Assembly: GCA_041392835.1 (NCBI GenBank)
Contig: JAWKLF010000003.1
Location: 1 to 64,000, forward strand
Reading direction: 5' to 3'
Origin: OLB11 sp041392835
GTDB taxonomy: Bacteria; Bacteroidota; Bacteroidia; Chitinophagales; Chitinophagaceae
DNA: 64,000 bases
A model generated the notes under the pieces. The model worked only from the letters and a program-made list of their open reading frames with translations. It was not told the DNA's origin and searched no databases. The first letter of the stretch is position 1. Every line of letters begins with the position of its first letter. The translations under genes and the position numbers were made by a program. Shown one piece after another: positions 49,638 to 58,364 of the stretch.

Positions 49638-50628
49638 GTTTTTTTCGATTGTAAATAGGTAATATAATAAGGGCTATAAGTCCACCAAAAAGAATGATAA
49701 AGGTAGGCACTAACCAAATTATCCAACTGATGGCAATACTGATTATTTTTTCTATGCCATATAAAGACACTATTTCTTCTACTAAAATAGTGTATGCGCC
49801 TATGCCTCCTGGTGTTACTATCATACCTACACTGCCAAAAGAAAGCACCGATAATGCAGTGGGGAAATGTAAATGTGCCGTTTCTTGTATACTTTGAAAA
49901 CCTATCAGTATCATACCAAGATACATGCACCATATGAGTATTGTATGAAACACAAAACCTTTTTTGTTTTTCATGGTTCTAAAGCTTAGTATGCCTTGTA
50001 TGATATGCTGAAACACAGATTTGATTTTTTTAAAAAAGCTAAGGGTAGCAATTTTTTTTCTACCAAAATATAATGCAAATGATAGTGCAAGTATAGCACC
50101 CAAAACTATATAGGTTTTAGCATGATCGCCATTGGACTGGCTTTGGTAGCGAAGGAGTAAAGAGGATAAATAATTTTGTGCTAAGTTTATTTGTACTATA
50201 AAAGCCAAAAAGAAGACTATAATTAAGCATAGCAAGTCAAAAGCTCGTTCGGCTACTATGGTTCCTACTAATTTATCAGCTGGTACTTTTTCATAGCGAG
50301 CTAGTATAGTGCATTTAAGCACTTCGCCCAAACGAGGAAAAGCCAAATTGGCCAAGTAGCCTATTAGCACAGCTAACAAGGTATTGCCAGTAGATGGGTA
50401 CATATGCAAGGGTTCCATTAAATATTTCCAACGCTTGGCCCTACTCCAATGGCTAATAAAGCCCATAATGACTATTGGAATTAAATATATAAAATTAGCC
50501 TGCTTGAGAGCATGTTTTATTTTTTGTACGTCGTCTGCACTTAAATCTTTTACCGAATACCATATTAAAAAAATACCTAAACCTAAGGTGACGATATAGG
50601 TTATGCTACTGAGTATTTTTTTATTCAT
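49627..50628 (-). CDS. Flippase-like / lysylphosphatidylglycerol synthase-type membrane protein
   Basis: This is a 333-residue integral membrane protein with about eight hydrophobic segments. It has family signatures such as FISHWSRAKRWKYLMEPL, TLLAVLIGYLANLAFPRLGE, TIVAERAFDLLCL and GSVGMIVTPGGIGAYTILVEE. This matches the UPF0104/flippase-like domain family (LPG synthase membrane part) without the catalytic transferase domain. It may help lipid transfer across the membrane. It lies between panD and rfaE2, 12 bases after panD. Confidence 0.85.
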   Translation of the reverse strand: MNKKILSSITYIVTLGLGIFLIWYSVKDLSADDVQKIKHALKQANFIYLIPIVIMGFISHWSRAKRWKYLMEPLHMYPSTGNTLLAVLIGYLANLAFPRLGEVLKCTILARYEKVPADKLVGTIVAERAFDLLCLIIVFFLAFIVQINLAQNYLSSLLLRYQSQSNGDHAKTYIVLGAILALSFALYFGRKKIATLSFFKKIKSVFQHIIQGILSFRTMKNKKGFVFHTILIWCMYLGMILIGFQSIQETAHLHFPTALSVLSFGSVGMIVTPGGIGAYTILVEEIVSLYGIEKIISIAISWIIWLVPTFIILFGGLIALIILPIYNRKKHEQ

Positions 50629-50640
50629 AAGTGTATAAAC

Positions 50641-50985
50641 TTATAGTTTATTACTATCGTTTGGAAAGACTATGGATGGCTTAAACTTTTTAGCTTCTTC
50701 AAAATCCATAAGAGCATATGATATAATAATAACGATATCGCCAGGTTCTACTTTGCGAGCTGCAGGCCCATTTAAACAGATAGTGCCACTACCTCTGCGA
50801 CCTTTGATAATGTATGTTTCCAAACGTTCTCCATTGTTTACATTCACAATTTGAACTTTTTCGTGTTCTATCATGCCAGCAGCATCCATCAGATTTTGAT
50901 CGATGGTTACACTGCCTACATAGTTTAGATTGGCTTGTGTAACTCTAGCACGATGAATTTTAGATTTTAAGACTTGTATTTGCAT
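50641..50985 (-). CDS. panD: Aspartate 1-decarboxylase
   Basis: PanD makes beta-alanine from aspartate for pantothenate. The 114-residue proenzyme has MQIQVLKSKIHRARVTQA at the start and the self-cleavage pair Gly-Ser in NYVGSVTID; the Ser becomes the pyruvoyl group. GERLETYIIKGRRGSGTICLNG and GDIVIIISYALMDFEEAKKF are also clear. I take ATG 50985 as start; the TTG three codons earlier overlaps a -7-like box and is unlikely. It follows panC on the same strand. Confidence 0.95.
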   Translation of the reverse strand: MQIQVLKSKIHRARVTQANLNYVGSVTIDQNLMDAAGMIEHEKVQIVNVNNGERLETYIIKGRRGSGTICLNGPAARKVEPGDIVIIISYALMDFEEAKKFKPSIVFPNDSNKL

Positions 50986-50991
50986 GTGGGG

Positions 50992-50999
50992 CAAATATA
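50992..50999 (-). promoter_or_regulatory. -7-like box directly before panD
   Basis: TATATTTG on the minus strand ends 6 bases before ATG 50985. It may be an internal promoter between panC and panD, with a near-leaderless message. No -33 element is seen. Confidence 0.3.
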
Positions 51000-51022
51000 G
51001 TTAAATATTTAAGGATTGAACT

Positions 51023-51862
51023 TTATTGCTTTGTGAGTCTAAGATTATCGATAAGGCGCACCCCTTCAAAATATGACGCTACTAAAAGAACCATGTTTGC
51101 AGAAAAATTAAAATTGTCCAATATTTCTAATGTATCGGCATGAGCCAAAAGCAAATATTCGGTTTCAAATCCATTTTCTTGAAGTGTTTTTATAGCTTTT
51201 TCTTGCAAGTGTGCAAAAGTATCATGGTGTTGCTCTTCATTTATATACTGTAATTGAGCATACAATAAACCTGCTTTTTTTCTGCCATCCTGCGACAAAC
51301 GTTGATTTCGGGAGCTCATAGCAAGTCCGTTTTCCATACGCAGGGTAGGGCAGCTTACTACATCTACTGGCAGTTGTTCTTGCGCTATCATTTGTCTGAT
51401 CACTAGGCACTGTTGAAAATCTTTTTCGCCTAGATATAGAGTTTGAGGCTCTACAGCAAGCAGTAGCCTGTGTACTATAATACATACACCATTAAAATGC
51501 CCTTTTCTGAATTTTCCGTCCAAAATGGTATCCAAATAGCCTATGGCATAGTTTGGAAGATTTTCCATGCCATCAGGATACATATCTTGTATTTCGGGCA
51601 AAAAAAGCACATCACAATGGGCTTCTAAAAGCAATTCGATGTCACTTTCAATAGTTATTGGATATTTCTTAAAATCGGCAGGGTCATTAAACTGGGTCGG
51701 GTTAACAAAAATGGAACACACGGTAAGCTCATTGTTTTTTTTTGCTTCGCAAATCAGTGATATATGCCCTTGGTGCAATGCACCCATGGTTGGCACAAAA
51801 CCAATGTTTTTGTATGATTTAAGATGATTTTTTAAATCATGTATGTGTTTAATTACCAACAT
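51023..51862 (-). CDS. panC: Pantothenate synthetase
   Basis: PanC ligates pantoate and beta-alanine with ATP. The 279-residue protein has GFVPTMGALHQGHISLI (HxGH), TVCSIFVNPTQFND, GHFNGVCIIVHRLLLAVEPQTLYLGEKDFQQ and MSSRNQRLS. It precedes panD on the same strand, so both branches that supply pantothenate are in one unit. It is divergent from the GT5-like gene. Confidence 0.96.
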   Translation of the reverse strand: MLVIKHIHDLKNHLKSYKNIGFVPTMGALHQGHISLICEAKKNNELTVCSIFVNPTQFNDPADFKKYPITIESDIELLLEAHCDVLFLPEIQDMYPDGMENLPNYAIGYLDTILDGKFRKGHFNGVCIIVHRLLLAVEPQTLYLGEKDFQQCLVIRQMIAQEQLPVDVVSCPTLRMENGLAMSSRNQRLSQDGRKKAGLLYAQLQYINEEQHHDTFAHLQEKAIKTLQENGFETEYLLLAHADTLEILDNFNFSANMVLLVASYFEGVRLIDNLRLTKQ

Positions 51863-51921
51863 GCTATGAATCTATTTCGTTTAAATAAGGATTTGAGCTA
51901 CAATAATCGTAAAAAAAAACG

Positions 51922-51929
51922 TATCTTTG
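51922..51929 (+). promoter_or_regulatory. -7 box of the GT5-like gene
   Basis: TATCTTTG matches TAnnTTTG, 39 bases upstream of ATG 51969. The nearest TTTG (51892-51895) is 26 bases away, further than usual. Confidence 0.4.
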
Positions 51930-51968
51930 CCTACCTTTTAAAATAATTCCTTAAAAAATAGATTGAAA

Positions 51969-52793
51969 ATGGCAGTATTGCAAAAGAAAAAAGTTCTTTT
52001 TATTTCTCATGAAATGGCCCCTTATAACGAAGAGACAGATTTTGCGAAATTATTGAATGATTTGGCAGTTAAATCAAACGAGTCAGGCTATGAAGTACGA
52101 GCTATAATGCCTCGATTTGGAACTATCAATGAAAGACGCCATCGTTTACACGAAGTGGTAAGATTGTCTGGAATTAATATTTCAGTCGATAAAGAAGATT
52201 ATCCGTTAATTATCAAAGTAGCTTCATTGCCCAATGCACGTTTGCAAGTATATTTTATGGATAATGAGGATATGTTTAAGCGCAAACAAACTTTCCACGA
52301 CGAAAATCAAAATTTCTTTGATGATAATGCTTTGCGAACTATATTTTTCTGCAAAGGAGCATTAGAAACCGTGAAAAAATTTGGCTGGCCACCCGATATT
52401 ATACATGCACATGGATGGATGAGTTCTTTGATTCCAATGTATATTAAAACATTTTACAAAAAGGAGCCCGTTTTTGCTAATGCAAAAATTATTTATTCGG
52501 CTACCAAAAATATATTTGATGAGGAGTTGGGAGAAAAATTCTCTAAACAAATCATGAATAGCACCCCAATCAAAGAAAAAGATGTTGAAATATATGGCTC
52601 TGGAGCCAATGTAGATATGCATATGGGTGGTGCAAAAAATGCAGATGTTGCTATTTTTTCTGCTAATGATGTAGACAAAAAAATATCTTCAGCCATTAAA
52701 TCAACAAGAAGTAAAAAAGTGTTAAATTTTGCTCCAGAAACAAATGATGTAGCAGATATTATGGAGTTATATCATAACTTGGCAGGCAAATAA
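51969..52793 (+). CDS. Glycogen/starch synthase N-terminal-domain (GT5-like) protein
   Basis: This 274-residue protein has the N-terminal Rossmann domain of GT5 synthases: KVLFISHEMAPYNEETDFAKLLNDL, GYEVRAIMPRFGTINERRHRLHEVVR, FFCKGALETVKKFGWPPDIIHAHGWMS. The C-terminal GT-B domain that binds ADP-glucose is missing, and the usual KTGGL glycine loop is not present. Similar short forms between panC and DUF4270 are common in Bacteroidota, so the truncation is old. It is probably not a working glycogen synthase. ATG 51969 is chosen over TTG 51963. Confidence 0.85.
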   Translation: MAVLQKKKVLFISHEMAPYNEETDFAKLLNDLAVKSNESGYEVRAIMPRFGTINERRHRLHEVVRLSGINISVDKEDYPLIIKVASLPNARLQVYFMDNEDMFKRKQTFHDENQNFFDDNALRTIFFCKGALETVKKFGWPPDIIHAHGWMSSLIPMYIKTFYKKEPVFANAKIIYSATKNIFDEELGEKFSKQIMNSTPIKEKDVEIYGSGANVDMHMGGAKNADVAIFSANDVDKKISSAIKSTRSKKVLNFAPETNDVADIMELYHNLAGK

Positions 52794-52831
52794 AACAATT
52801 GAAATACCTTATTCTTTTCAAAAAAAAATTC

Positions 52832-54247
52832 ATGAAATTTAATAACCATAAAGCACTCGCTATACTTGTAGCAGTGCTTTTTACTTTTAGTCTCTATAGC
52901 TGTAAAGAAAATACAATACTCCCCTCAGATTTAATACCTGAGGTCGATAATATTTATACCTTTAGATCAGATACCAATACACTCAAAACCTATAATATCA
53001 TTCAGGATTCCTTACAAACGGGCGGTACTAAAGATGCTACTTCTATTGGCTCTTTATCTACTTTTTATCATGCTATAGGAACTATTTTGGCCGATCCTGT
53101 ATTTGGAAAAACTGTAGCGTACTCTCATGTAGAAGTTTTGCCACCTAATACAAATTTTAGTTTCAAAACAAACTTTGCAGGTACAAGCCGAACCATAGAC
53201 TCTATCATTCTTTCGATTCCGTATAGAACTGCCTATGGCGATACCTTTTCAAACACAACTCAAAGTTTTTCTGTATTTCGTTCTTTAAAAAGATTTCCTC
53301 GAGATTCTACACAGTATGATTTTACAAGAGATGTATATGATGCCGCTATGCCTTTAGCTACTCGTCAGGTCAATTTTTCCACTATAAGTTTTGATACCAC
53401 TTATGGCACTGCAAAGCAGTTGCCTACCATACATTTTAAAATGCCAGCTTGGTTTATTGATAGCGTACAAGCTCAAGTAGACTCTGGAGCCAATGGGGCT
53501 GCTTCCAATTATTCCAATTTCTTAAACTGGTGGAATGGTTTTGTCATTATACCCGATAGCAACAATGGCAATGCTATGGGCTATTTTGATACCTATAATA
53601 CTAAAATGAAAATACATTATCGCTATACGAATACATTAAACAAATTGGATACCGTGGTAGATGTGTTTGGCTTTGATCCCAGCAATTGTAATCGTTTTAA
53701 TGCCATCAGCAGAAATACGCAAGGCAGTATTTCAAGTCAGTTTTTACTCAATGGAGAAAATACACCCGACTCAATACTTGGAGTACAAGCTGAACCTGGG
53801 TTTGCAACACTATTAAAATTCCCATATTTATACCAATTTAATAATGTCTTAGTCAATAAAGCCGATTTAATTTTTACAGCGGTTTCGCCTTATTATAACT
53901 GGACAGATACTACAAATTTTGGACTTACTCCACAATTGCAAATATTAAAAACTATAAATGGGGTTGATAAGCTTGTAGAAGACTATGCTTTGTTTGGTCT
54001 AACCTATGTAAACGGGAATAAAAAAGTATATACCTTGGGTGGCTTTAATTATATTCAATATAAATTTTCCATTACGCAATCAATACAGCAATTAATATCG
54101 CAAAAAGATAGTACATTTAACTTTAAAATTATTGGTGTAAAGAGTGGTTTGCCAGCATCTTCTAGAGTGTTACTGCTAGGTAGCGAAAGCCAGATTGGTG
54201 CTCTAAAACCACGACTGGATATGATTTACACCAGAATTGATAAATAA
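52832..54247 (+). CDS. DUF4270 family lipoprotein
   Basis: This 471-residue protein has a lipoprotein signal (AILVAVLFTFSLYSC, lipobox LYSC) and the DUF4270 body: SDLIPEVDNIYTFRSDT, a region of alternating beta strands, and SSRVLLLGSESQIGALKPRLDMIYT at the end. The function of the family is unknown; it is likely an outer-membrane or surface lipoprotein. The start at 52832 places the lipobox about 24 residues in; the TTG at 52799 would add 11 residues. It lies between the GT5-like gene and glmS, a layout conserved in the phylum. Confidence 0.88.
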   Translation: MKFNNHKALAILVAVLFTFSLYSCKENTILPSDLIPEVDNIYTFRSDTNTLKTYNIIQDSLQTGGTKDATSIGSLSTFYHAIGTILADPVFGKTVAYSHVEVLPPNTNFSFKTNFAGTSRTIDSIILSIPYRTAYGDTFSNTTQSFSVFRSLKRFPRDSTQYDFTRDVYDAAMPLATRQVNFSTISFDTTYGTAKQLPTIHFKMPAWFIDSVQAQVDSGANGAASNYSNFLNWWNGFVIIPDSNNGNAMGYFDTYNTKMKIHYRYTNTLNKLDTVVDVFGFDPSNCNRFNAISRNTQGSISSQFLLNGENTPDSILGVQAEPGFATLLKFPYLYQFNNVLVNKADLIFTAVSPYYNWTDTTNFGLTPQLQILKTINGVDKLVEDYALFGLTYVNGNKKVYTLGGFNYIQYKFSITQSIQQLISQKDSTFNFKIIGVKSGLPASSRVLLLGSESQIGALKPRLDMIYTRIDK

Positions 54248-54265
54248 TACTAAACATTTTAAAAC

Positions 54266-56104
54266 ATGTGTGGAATAGTAGGATATATAGGCAATAAAGA
54301 GGCCTATCCAATATTAGTCAAAGGACTAAAAAGATTAGAATACAGAGGATATGATAGTGCAGGCGTAGCCTTATTAAATGGGGATATAAACATTTATAAA
54401 AAAGAAGGAAAGGTATCTAAATTAGAAGAGTTTACGGTCAATGAAACTAAACATGGATCTATCGGTATAGGTCATACACGTTGGGCTACACATGGTGAAC
54501 CGTGTGATAGAAATGCACATCCACATTTATCAAACTCTGGAAATTTAGCCATTATTCATAATGGAATTATTGAAAACTATGCTTCTATAAAAGAAGAATT
54601 ATCGCAGCGTGGATACTCCTTTGAAAGCGATACAGATACTGAAATTTTAGTAAACTTAATAGAAGATATACAAAAAGAAGAAAAATTACCCATTGACGAG
54701 GCTGTTCGTGTGGCCCTCAATGAAGTTATTGGTGCTTATGCCATAGCTGTAATAGACAAATCGAATCCAGATATATTGGTAGCTGCGCGAAAAGGGAGCC
54801 CTTTGGTAGTAGGAATTGGCAAAGATGAATTTTTCTTAGCTTCCGATGCTTCGCCTATCATAGAGTATACCAAAAATGTAGTGTACTTAAACGATGAAGA
54901 ATTTGTGGTTTTGCATAGAAATGGTACTATAGATGTCAAAACCTTAGGTAATATTACAAAGACACCTTATATACAAAAGTTAGAATTAGACTTAGAAAAA
55001 ATTGAAAAAGGCGGTTATGAGCACTTTATGCTTAAAGAAATATTTGAGCAACCACAAGTTATTATAGATTGTATGCGAGGTAGAATGAATGCCGAACAAG
55101 GTTGGATTAAATTAGGTGGAATTAATGAATTTGCTTCAAGAATCAACAATGCCAAAAGAATAGTAATAACTGCTTGTGGTACATCTTGGCATAGTGGTTT
55201 AGTAGCCGAATACTTAATAGAAGAATTGGCTCGCATACCAGTAGAAGTAGAGTATGCTTCTGAATTTAGATACCGCAATCCAATAATCAATGAGAGCGAT
55301 GTATTGATAGCTATTTCGCAGTCTGGAGAAACGGCTGACACTCTAGCGGCTATTGATTTGGCTAAAGAGCGACAAGCTCTTATATATGGTATTTGCAATG
55401 TGATAGGTTCTTCCATAGCACGAAATTCGCATGCAGGTTCTTATACACATGCTGGTCCCGAAATAGGCGTTGCTTCTACAAAAGCATTTACAGCACAACT
55501 TACTATATTAACTTTAATAGCACTACAGTTAGCACAAACCAAAGGCACTATTTCTCAATCGAGATTGAGACAAATTTTGTACGAAATGGAATTGCTACCT
55601 AAAAAAATTGAGGAAGCTTTAAAATCTGATGAAAAAATAAAAGCTATTTCAGAAAAATATAAGGATGCTAATAACTTTTTATATTTAGGTAGAGGTGCCA
55701 ATTTTCCAATAGCATTAGAAGGAGCCTTAAAGCTAAAAGAAATTTCGTATATACATGCAGAAGGCTATCCGGCTGCTGAAATGAAACATGGCCCTATAGC
55801 CTTGATAGATGAAAATATGCCAGTCGTATTTATTGCCACTAACGCATCGGCACATGAAAAAATAGTCTCTAATATTCAGGAGGTAAAAGCAAGAAAAGGT
55901 AAAATTATAGCCATCGTAAACGAGGGCGACAAGGTAATAAGTAAATTGGCTGACGAAGTTATAGAAGTGCCTGAATGCGATGAAATATTGTCTCCTTTAG
56001 TTTCTATTATACCTCTTCAATTGCTATCTTATCATATTGCTTTGCTTCGTGGATGCAATGTAGATATGCCGAGAAATTTAGCAAAAAGTGTTACGGTAGA
56101 ATAA
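54266..56104 (+). CDS. glmS: Glutamine--fructose-6-phosphate aminotransferase (isomerizing)
   Basis: GlmS makes glucosamine 6-phosphate for cell-wall and LPS synthesis. The 612-residue protein has Cys2 as glutaminase nucleophile (MCGIVGYIGNKEAYPIL), then GHTRWATHGEP and HNGIIENYA. The two SIS domains have CGTSWHSGLVAEYLIE, SQSGETADTLAA and AEGYPAAEMKHGPIALID, and DMPRNLAKSVTVE ends the protein. The stop is 8 bases from the convergent PduO gene. Confidence 0.97.
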   Translation: MCGIVGYIGNKEAYPILVKGLKRLEYRGYDSAGVALLNGDINIYKKEGKVSKLEEFTVNETKHGSIGIGHTRWATHGEPCDRNAHPHLSNSGNLAIIHNGIIENYASIKEELSQRGYSFESDTDTEILVNLIEDIQKEEKLPIDEAVRVALNEVIGAYAIAVIDKSNPDILVAARKGSPLVVGIGKDEFFLASDASPIIEYTKNVVYLNDEEFVVLHRNGTIDVKTLGNITKTPYIQKLELDLEKIEKGGYEHFMLKEIFEQPQVIIDCMRGRMNAEQGWIKLGGINEFASRINNAKRIVITACGTSWHSGLVAEYLIEELARIPVEVEYASEFRYRNPIINESDVLIAISQSGETADTLAAIDLAKERQALIYGICNVIGSSIARNSHAGSYTHAGPEIGVASTKAFTAQLTILTLIALQLAQTKGTISQSRLRQILYEMELLPKKIEEALKSDEKIKAISEKYKDANNFLYLGRGANFPIALEGALKLKEISYIHAEGYPAAEMKHGPIALIDENMPVVFIATNASAHEKIVSNIQEVKARKGKIIAIVNEGDKVISKLADEVIEVPECDEILSPLVSIIPLQLLSYHIALLRGCNVDMPRNLAKSVTVE

Positions 56105-56112
56105 ATAGTGTA

Positions 56113-56667
56113 CTATCCATCCCAGAGGGTTTCTGTTCCTTTTTCGCTGTGTAAAATAAAACGGCTGAGAACAAATAAGTAATCTGATAAGCGATTTAAA
56201 TAAAGTAGTATTTGGGAATCTACTTCTACTTCATGATTTTGTAAAGAAACACAAATTCTTTCTGCTCTTCTACATACACATCGGGCTATGTGGCACGATG
56301 AAGCAATTTTATGACCTCCAGGTAGCACAAAGTTTTTCAAAGCAGGAAGTGTTTTTTCCATTTCGTCTATTGCATTTTCAAGTTTTTTGCTTTCGTCAGC
56401 AGTAAGTATAGGAAGCGGAGTGGATGTTTTTTTGCTATGGTCGGTGGCCAGCATAGATCCAATTACAAAAAGTGTATTTTGAATAGTTATGAGTTGATCA
56501 AGTATAGAAGGCATGCCTAAAGAATCTCTTAAAAAACCTAACCAAGAATTTAGTTCATCAACAGTGCCATAGGCATCTATACGTAAGTCAGCTTTGGAAA
56601 CACGCGTACCACCTATTAGACCTGTTAAGCCTTTATCGCCTGTTTTAGTATATATTTTAAATGACAT
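56113..56667 (-). CDS. PduO-type cob(I)alamin adenosyltransferase
   Basis: This 184-residue enzyme adds the adenosyl group to cobalamin. Its ATP-binding start is FKIYTKTGDKGLTGLIGGTRV, followed by DAYGTVDELNSWLGFLRD, and FVLPGGHKIASSCHIARCVCRRAER with LNRLSDYLFVLSRF near the C terminus. This implies adenosylcobalamin-dependent enzymes or B12 salvage in the organism. It follows ftcD by 12 bases and is the last gene of the minus-strand unit. Confidence 0.94.
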   Translation of the reverse strand: MSFKIYTKTGDKGLTGLIGGTRVSKADLRIDAYGTVDELNSWLGFLRDSLGMPSILDQLITIQNTLFVIGSMLATDHSKKTSTPLPILTADESKKLENAIDEMEKTLPALKNFVLPGGHKIASSCHIARCVCRRAERICVSLQNHEVEVDSQILLYLNRLSDYLFVLSRFILHSEKGTETLWDG

Positions 56668-56679
56668 GGTTTTAAAATA

Positions 56680-58353
56680 TTATTGCATTTTTTGTTCAGT
56701 CAATTCTACAAGTCGTTTTTCGAATATGATGGCTTCTTGTAAAAATTGTTCCGCTTTTTGAATATACTCTTGTGCAAGATTTTTATCGCTAAGACCTAGT
56801 GCATTTACTTTTACATTTAGATAGGCCCCATATACTGCGCTTCGAGCACAAAGCGCACCTACACAAGCATCTGTTACAGATGCTGGGTTGCCTTCCTTTA
56901 TCATTTCTTCTGCTATTTCAAAAACAGGCATAGTTTCAATTATAGTTCGCAAAGGTATTTCTGTAGCATATACAGTAGCATCTTGTATGGCTTGTTTTCT
57001 ATTGTTTTTTTCTTCTTCATTGCTTTTTGGCAATGAAAAGGCTTGCATAATTTTATTAAAAGCCTGTGTATCTTCATCGACCAATAGCAATAACTTTTCT
57101 TTGATTAACTGACCTTTTTCGGCCCAATTGCTATAGTATGAACATTTATCATCCCAACCTTTTTTGTGGCTACTTAAATTTGCTACCATAGTAGCAAGAC
57201 TGGCGCCTAAACTACCAAGATAAGCTGCTATGCTACCACCACCAGGGGCTGGGCTTTCGCTTGCGGTTTCATCGGCAAATGCAATCAAAGACATGTCAAC
57301 CAATTTTTTTTGATGCTTATCTTTTAACACATATTCTATGATTTTTTTATTTGGATCAAAAGGGCCAAGTTCATCAAGTCCCATGCTTTTGATAGCTATT
57401 TTAATAATTTCCTTTTCGCTTATTCCTGTACTACGATTTTGCTTTTGTAAAAAATATTTTCCGGCATCCAGCATCGCTTTAAGTGGTACTAAGCCTACTA
57501 ATTCACTTCCTGTAACCCGCATACCTCTTGCATGTGCTCGTTCTACTGCTTTGTCAAATGCAATATGCAACGGTGTTATAGATATGTTTGTTAGGTTCAT
57601 AGATATTTGTGCTATGCCATATTCTTCAATAAACCACCCTATTGCTTTTACACTTTTTAGTAAACCAGGAATTCGGACATCCTCCCCATTTTCATCTTTT
57701 ATTTTTTTGCCATTTTCTTCTTTCACTCGTCCATTTTCTCTTAGGTCAAAAGCAATGGCATTGGCCCTTCGTGTTGAAGTAGTATTTAAATTGATATTGT
57801 ATGCAATTAGAAAATCTCGAGCACCTATAGCAGTAGCACCCGAAAAATTATTCATGATAGCTTGACCATAATCTGGTTTCCAATTGGGGTCTTGTAATTT
57901 TTTGACTAATCCTTCATACTCTCCAGCTCGTATGGTAGCTAAATTTTTTCGTTCTTCTTTTTGAGCTGCACTTTCATATAGATAAACTGGTATATTTAAT
58001 TCGGAGCCTACCCTTGCGCCTAATTTTTTTGCATAAATAACTGTTTCTTCCATACTAATATTGCTAATGGGTATGAGCGGGCACACATCTGTAGCACCCA
58101 TACGTGGGTGTTCGCCTTTATGTTTACTCATATCAATAAGCTCCGAAGCTTTTTTGATAGACATGAAGGCAGCCTCTATAACAGCTTCAGGATTTCCAAC
58201 AAAGGTTACAACGGTTCGATTAGTGGCCTTGCCCGGATCTACATCCAACAATTTCACACCATCTATTTTTTCAATTTCATCTGTAATTTGTTTTATAATG
58301 TTCAAATCATTTCCTTCACTAAAGTTTGGAACACATTCAATTAATTGTTGCAT
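56680..58353 (-). CDS. ftcD: Bifunctional glutamate formimidoyltransferase / formimidoyl-THF cyclodeaminase
   Basis: This 557-residue protein joins the two last steps of histidine breakdown. The N-terminal transferase domain (about 1-320) has IECVPNFSEGNDLNIIKQI, MSKHKGEHPRMGATDVCPLIP, and RGMRVTGSELVGLVPLKAML. The C-terminal cyclodeaminase domain (about 350-557) has FADETASESPAPGGGSIAAYLGSLG and GNPASVTDACVGALCARSA. No other hut genes are in the window except the HAL/TAL-type lyase 22 kb away. The product passes one-carbon units to folate. Confidence 0.95.
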   Translation of the reverse strand: MQQLIECVPNFSEGNDLNIIKQITDEIEKIDGVKLLDVDPGKATNRTVVTFVGNPEAVIEAAFMSIKKASELIDMSKHKGEHPRMGATDVCPLIPISNISMEETVIYAKKLGARVGSELNIPVYLYESAAQKEERKNLATIRAGEYEGLVKKLQDPNWKPDYGQAIMNNFSGATAIGARDFLIAYNINLNTTSTRRANAIAFDLRENGRVKEENGKKIKDENGEDVRIPGLLKSVKAIGWFIEEYGIAQISMNLTNISITPLHIAFDKAVERAHARGMRVTGSELVGLVPLKAMLDAGKYFLQKQNRSTGISEKEIIKIAIKSMGLDELGPFDPNKKIIEYVLKDKHQKKLVDMSLIAFADETASESPAPGGGSIAAYLGSLGASLATMVANLSSHKKGWDDKCSYYSNWAEKGQLIKEKLLLLVDEDTQAFNKIMQAFSLPKSNEEEKNNRKQAIQDATVYATEIPLRTIIETMPVFEIAEEMIKEGNPASVTDACVGALCARSAVYGAYLNVKVNALGLSDKNLAQEYIQKAEQFLQEAIIFEKRLVELTEQKMQ

Positions 58354-58364
58354 ATTTTTATATT

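Noticed and set aside
57338..57865. 175-codon frame antisense to ftcD
   Set aside because: It is fully covered by ftcD, whose motifs are clear, and has no start context of its own.
32620..58353. A histidine-utilisation operon linking the lyase and ftcD
   Set aside because: The genes are more than 22 kb apart with unrelated genes between them, and hutU and hutI are absent.
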